DNA of 64,000 bases, taken from the NCBI GenBank assembly GCA_045617885.1, contig JAZLJN010000031.1, positions 1 to 64,000 of the forward strand, written 5' to 3'. Position 1 is the first letter of the stretch. Each line of letters starts with the position of its first letter. The notes under the pieces are model-generated. The model ran no database searches. It worked only from the letters and a program-made list of their open reading frames with translations, and had not been told where the DNA came from. Shown piece after piece: positions 60,412 through 64,000 of this stretch. The stretch is from Liminaster sp045617885 (lineage in GTDB: Bacteria > Bacteroidota > Bacteroidia > Bacteroidales > UBA3663). The position numbers were made by a program, and so were the translations under genes.

Positions 60412-62802
60412 TTACTTTAATCCCTCACCCGTTACATTAATCTGTATCGGTGCGTCTGTGCCAGGTTCACGTTCTATGATTACTTGTGCCAAGCCATTGA
60501 AGGCGGGCAGGGACCATTGCTTGCAGTCCAACTCGTTCGGGTGTTCGTCTCCTTTGTATGCCGAGTCTCCATTGCCTACACCTAAAATGTGTCCGGGACC
60601 GCTGACGGTAATTGTTAGTTGGTTGCAGGCAGTAGGGACAAGACGACGTTTGGCATCGAGCAGTTCGATGGTGACTATCTCCAGGTTGAGAGATTCTTCA
60701 GTCTTGACATTGATGCGTGAAGCTTCGCCTGTTGTTTCTATTACCTGACGCATGATGCGTTTGCCGCCTCTGAATCCCAGTGCCTCTATACGGCCTGGCT
60801 GATAGATGGCGTTCCATGCCAGATGTCCGTTTTCTGGCATCTTTTTTCTTCCAAGACTCTTGCCATTGACGCGTAGCTCTACCTCCTCGCAGTTGGAATA
60901 GGCCCATACTGATACTTCCTCGCCCTCATGTCCCTTTAGGTTCCAATGAGGGAAGATGTGCAGTACCGGCTCGTCAGTCCACCATGACTTCAGGTAGTAG
61001 GCTTCATCTTTAGGGAAGCCGCAGTAATCCAGGATGCCAAATTGCGAACCTACGGCTGGGAATCCCAGCGGATTGGGCTCGCCGCGATAGTCAAAGCCTG
61101 TCCAGTAGAAAAGTCCTTGTCCCCACGGACGTTCGGCATAGAATTTCCATCCGCGCTCTATGATGTTTTCATAGGTCGTATCGGTGCGGTTGATGGCAGG
61201 CATTCGACCCTCTTCTGGATAATAAATGCCGCGAGTTCCACAGGCTGTTGTCTCCTCTGTGCCAACGATAATCCACTCTGGGTGTTTACGGTGGCGATTA
61301 TCCACGTCATTCTGTACTATATAATTGTATCCCTGCACTTCGAGCGATTCTATCATTGTGGCTCCTCCGGCATTGGCAAGGCAGACCATACGTGTTGGGT
61401 CAAGACGGTGGGTAAACTCGCGCATTGAGGCAGCCACTCGCTTGCCCTGTTGGTTATTCTCCAATCCCCACTCTTCATTGCCATCACTCCAGAGAATGAT
61501 ACTTGGGTGATTGCGGTCGCGCTCTATCATGCGGGTGAGCAGACGAAGATGCTCCTCGTTGACACCCGACAGTCGTTGTTCATCAATGACGAGCAGACCG
61601 AGAGAATCACACATGTCCAGTGTGGCGGGTGTCATCGGATTGTGTGAAGCTCTGTATGCATTACAGCCGAACTTCTTGAGCTGACGCAAGCGCCACAGTT
61701 GGAGTCCTTCTGGCATTGCCGCACCTACGCCGGCATGATCCTGATGCATATTCACGCCTTTCAGCTTGAGATGCTCACCATTCAGGAAGAATCCTTGAGC
61801 GGCGTCAAATCGCACTTCCCTTATGCCGGTATTAGTCAGATATGTGTCCGTCTCACCATTACTGCTCACTTCGGTACGTACAGAATAAAGATAGGGAGAA
61901 TCAATCGTCCAAAGGTGAGGATCCTGTAGTGTGATCTTGCTCGTCAGTTGGCGAGTCTCTTTCGGCAGGAGCGTCAGTTCGACAGGTGCTGTTCGTGCTA
62001 CTTCATGACCTTCGGTATCAACCAGCACATTTACTACACTTGCCTTGCGGCTGCTTACGTCGCTGTTTTCTACTTTTACCTCGATGGACATCTCGTCCTC
62101 TGTATAGTCCTTGCTTAACGTATTGTAAACGAAGGTTCCGAACGTCCGTGTATGTACCATAGGAGAGGTGTGCATCCATACGTCACGGTAGATGCCGGCT
62201 CCCTCGTAGAACCATCCCTCTTCCAGAGTGGCGTCTGCCCGGACGCACAGGACATTCTTTCCCTCATCGCCATAGTTCAGGTAATCGGTCACGTCATATA
62301 CCTGCGTCGCATATCCGCTTGGTTCCACGCCCATGTAGAATCCGTTGATCCATACGGTAGCATTGCGGAAGATGCCGTCAAACTGGATTTCATAATGTTG
62401 TCCGAGAGCCTCTTGTGGCATATCGAATGTGTAACGGTACCAGCCCACGCTCGTTTCTGGATAACGCCATCCTACGGTCTTGTATCCATGACTGTGACTC
62501 GCCTGCCAGTGGTAGGGGAGGTTCTCCACCCAGTCATGAGGCACCTGCACAGGTTGCCAGTCCTTGTCATCAAATTTTTCGGTATAAGGGCCCTCATTGT
62601 GGATGCCTTTTGCCTTGGTAAGATAGTTGAAATACTCTGTTCCGCTCATGAAATCCTTTGTGATGTCCGAAGCATGACCCATGTGGAAGCGCCATCCTTG
62701 ATCAAGGCGGGTTGTGGTGCGGGCTGAAGCCATCTGTCTGTCTGACAGCGCCAGGGTAGTGCTCAAGGCTATGAGGGAGAGTGTTATGTGTGTTGCTTTC
62801 AT
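60412..62802 (-). CDS. Secreted GH2 beta-galactosidase-type enzyme
   Basis: This family 2 glycosidase is 796 aa from 62802, with a signal peptide (MKATHITLSLIALSTTLALS). The N-terminal jelly-roll sugar-binding domain has QVPHDW and YRYTFDMP near 95-140. An Ig-like domain follows, then the TIM barrel with the acid/base glutamate in ILWSDGNEEWG near 435-445 and a nucleophile glutamate in VGTEET near 515. The C-terminus contains DUF4982-like and Ig domains. The frame is open to 62868, but the promoter box at 62838-62845 excludes that extension. It could act on beta-galactosides, beta-glucuronides or related sugars; the galactosidase call rests on general family resemblance. Confidence 0.88.
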   Translation of the reverse strand: MKATHITLSLIALSTTLALSDRQMASARTTTRLDQGWRFHMGHASDITKDFMSGTEYFNYLTKAKGIHNEGPYTEKFDDKDWQPVQVPHDWVENLPYHWQASHSHGYKTVGWRYPETSVGWYRYTFDMPQEALGQHYEIQFDGIFRNATVWINGFYMGVEPSGYATQVYDVTDYLNYGDEGKNVLCVRADATLEEGWFYEGAGIYRDVWMHTSPMVHTRTFGTFVYNTLSKDYTEDEMSIEVKVENSDVSSRKASVVNVLVDTEGHEVARTAPVELTLLPKETRQLTSKITLQDPHLWTIDSPYLYSVRTEVSSNGETDTYLTNTGIREVRFDAAQGFFLNGEHLKLKGVNMHQDHAGVGAAMPEGLQLWRLRQLKKFGCNAYRASHNPMTPATLDMCDSLGLLVIDEQRLSGVNEEHLRLLTRMIERDRNHPSIILWSDGNEEWGLENNQQGKRVAASMREFTHRLDPTRMVCLANAGGATMIESLEVQGYNYIVQNDVDNRHRKHPEWIIVGTEETTACGTRGIYYPEEGRMPAINRTDTTYENIIERGWKFYAERPWGQGLFYWTGFDYRGEPNPLGFPAVGSQFGILDYCGFPKDEAYYLKSWWTDEPVLHIFPHWNLKGHEGEEVSVWAYSNCEEVELRVNGKSLGRKKMPENGHLAWNAIYQPGRIEALGFRGGKRIMRQVIETTGEASRINVKTEESLNLEIVTIELLDAKRRLVPTACNQLTITVSGPGHILGVGNGDSAYKGDEHPNELDCKQWSLPAFNGLAQVIIEREPGTDAPIQINVTGEGLK

Positions 62803-62837
62803 TATGTTGATTGTGCGTAATAAGTTACTTAGTGTTG

Positions 62838-62868
62838 CAAATGTAGTGATTATTTTGCGAAGTCCCAA
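62838..62868 (-). promoter_or_regulatory. Promoter of the GH2 gene
   Basis: On the minus strand TTGG (62865-62868) is 19 nt from TACATTTG (62838-62845). Transcription from near 62832 leaves a leader of about 30 nt before the ATG at 62802. Confidence 0.65.
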
Positions 62869-62929
62869 TTATTTTCGGCCAAAATGTAAGTTTCCGGCCC
62901 TGAATGGTACTATTTAATCGAAAAAATAC

Positions 62930-62937
62930 TATCTTTG
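62930..62937 (+). promoter_or_regulatory. -7 promoter box directly before manA
   Basis: TATCTTTG is followed by CACC and the ATG at 62942, so the transcript is predicted to begin at the start codon. No clear -33 TTTG is seen. Confidence 0.6.
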
Positions 62938-62941
62938 CACC

Positions 62942-64000
62942 ATGAAAGTCCTTTATCCACTCTTATTCGAACATAACTTCCACGCCACCGTATGGGGTGG
63001 ACATCGTCTTAAGCCACTTAAGTCTTTGCCAGCCGATGATGAGCCTATTGGCGAGTCCTGGGAGGTCTCTGCTGTGCCCGGAAGCACCAGTGTTGTCAGC
63101 AACGGTCCGCTTCGTGGCAGGGATTTGGCGTCGCTTACTGAAGAATATGGTTCGCTGATGCTCGGCAACTCCGTTGAGCGTCGTTATGGACGTGTTTTCC
63201 CTCTTTTGGTCAAGTTTATTGATGCACAGTCGGATCTATCCATTCAGGTTCATCCGAATGACGAACTTGCTCGTGAGCGGCACAATTGCTTTGGCAAGAC
63301 AGAGATGTGGTATGTGATGAAGGCTGAACCGGGAGCCTATCTCTACAGCGGATTCTCCGAGCCAGTATCCAAGTATGAGTATGAGCATCGTGTAGCTGAT
63401 GGCAGCATCTGTGAGGTGCTCGGACGGCATGAAGTACATGCGGGTGATGTCTTCTTTATTCCAGCAGGACGTGTGCATGCTATCTGTGGCGGTATCTTGC
63501 TGGCAGAAGTTCAGCAGTCAAGTGATGTCACTTATCGTATCTTTGACTATAACCGTCCTGGACTTGATGGCAAGCCTCGCCAGCTGCATACCCAGCTCGC
63601 TTCGGCAGCTATTGATTTCAATGTGCCCAGTCAGCAGGCAACATTAGGTAAGGGTACACTGGCAGCGGTAGCTCCGCAGCCGCTTCTTGCAGGACAGAAG
63701 GCTGATCTCAACGTCTATCGCACGGACTATCAGCACGAGCTTAACAGTCCCGTACCACTTATCGTCAATGAGTTCTTCATTGTCAAGCTGCTTGAGGTGA
63801 ATCGTTCCTTCCATCGCAAACTCTATAAGTACGACTCATTTATTATATATATGTGTCTTGAGGGTAATTGCACCATCAGGATTAATTCTACGCAGGGCTT
63901 TGGCGGATCCCTCTTCGGTGCATCGCCTATGCCAGAAGCTTCGTGCTGTGAGATTACCCTTACGGAGGGTAACTCCTGCCTGATTCCTGCTTCGGTGGCT
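62942..64000 (+). CDS. manA: Mannose-6-phosphate isomerase, type I (runs off the window end)
   Basis: This enzyme interconverts fructose-6-phosphate and mannose-6-phosphate, linking glycolysis to GDP-mannose and cell-surface sugars. The frame starts with MKVLYPLLFEHNFHATVWGG and stays open for 353 codons to the end of the window, so the C-terminus is missing. The zinc ligands are in IQVHPND near 101-107, the following KTEMWYV glutamate near 120, and the GRVHAI histidine near 178. The length so far fits the bacterial type I family of cupin-fold enzymes. Its start lies 4 nt after a promoter -7 box. Confidence 0.92.
   Translation, partial: MKVLYPLLFEHNFHATVWGGHRLKPLKSLPADDEPIGESWEVSAVPGSTSVVSNGPLRGRDLASLTEEYGSLMLGNSVERRYGRVFPLLVKFIDAQSDLSIQVHPNDELARERHNCFGKTEMWYVMKAEPGAYLYSGFSEPVSKYEYEHRVADGSICEVLGRHEVHAGDVFFIPAGRVHAICGGILLAEVQQSSDVTYRIFDYNRPGLDGKPRQLHTQLASAAIDFNVPSQQATLGKGTLAAVAPQPLLAGQKADLNVYRTDYQHELNSPVPLIVNEFFIVKLLEVNRSFHRKLYKYDSFIIYMCLEGNCTIRINSTQGFGGSLFGASPMPEASCCEITLTEGNSCLIPASVA

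Overview
The window looks like a chromosomal segment of a Bacteroidales bacterium, most likely a Prevotella-type species. The reasons are a SusC/SusD glycan-uptake locus, GldH, a fused SecDF, a glycine-lipid synthase pair, DUF3109/DUF4294/DUF3108 proteins, many secreted glycoside hydrolases, and promoters of the Bacteroidetes form TTTG-N19/20-TAnnTTTG without clear Shine-Dalgarno sites. The genus is an inference. I found no tRNA or rRNA gene, transposase, phage gene or cas gene.

Layout. 1-7.5 kb: a DASS-type anion transporter, a voltage-gated-type ion channel with a zinc-ribbon tail, DUF3109, then a run holding a coiled-coil protein, zapA, rny, ricT and gldH. 7.8-9.1 kb: a two-gene operon of small secreted proteins, then a 41-nt palindromic repeat array. 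9.1-13.8 kb: two GH3 glycosidases in one operon. 14-16.5 kb: an outer-membrane barrel protein lacking the helix-hairpin-helix section I expect, divergent from DUF4294. 16.6-20.4 kb: an overlapping operon of polyprenyl-phosphate glycosyltransferase, pyrC, glsA and glsB, facing a 9-nt tandem repeat. 20.6-29.2 kb: envelope proteins (TPR/PD40 protein, very large coiled-coil lipoprotein, OmpA-family porin, Big_2 surface protein, barrel protein). 29.2-33.1 kb: nadK, yigZ and a UvrD/PcrA helicase.

33.1-42.9 kb is a compact fructan-type utilisation locus: a membrane-spanning sugar-sensing AraC regulator without histidine kinase or receiver domain, then SusC, SusD, a DUF4960 surface lipoprotein and a GH32 lipoprotein, closed by a terminator. 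43.0-44.9 kb holds a stand-alone AraC-type protein whose leader carries a 42-nt-period array of 26-nt palindromes, and an ECF sigma factor with a small membrane protein. 45-62.9 kb holds a glycosidase remnant, GH9, fmt, secDF, a Big_5 lipoprotein, DUF3108, a broken GH43 gene, gdhA, a calcium-type P-ATPase and GH2. The window ends inside a mannose-6-phosphate isomerase gene.

The glycosidases (GH3 x2, GH32, GH9, GH2 and the GH43 relic) point to a plant-polysaccharide lifestyle. The most unusual signals are the two palindromic arrays with 41/42-nt periods, the kinase-less fructan regulator, and three genes whose promoter -7 box lies four bases before the start codon, which predicts leaderless mRNAs.
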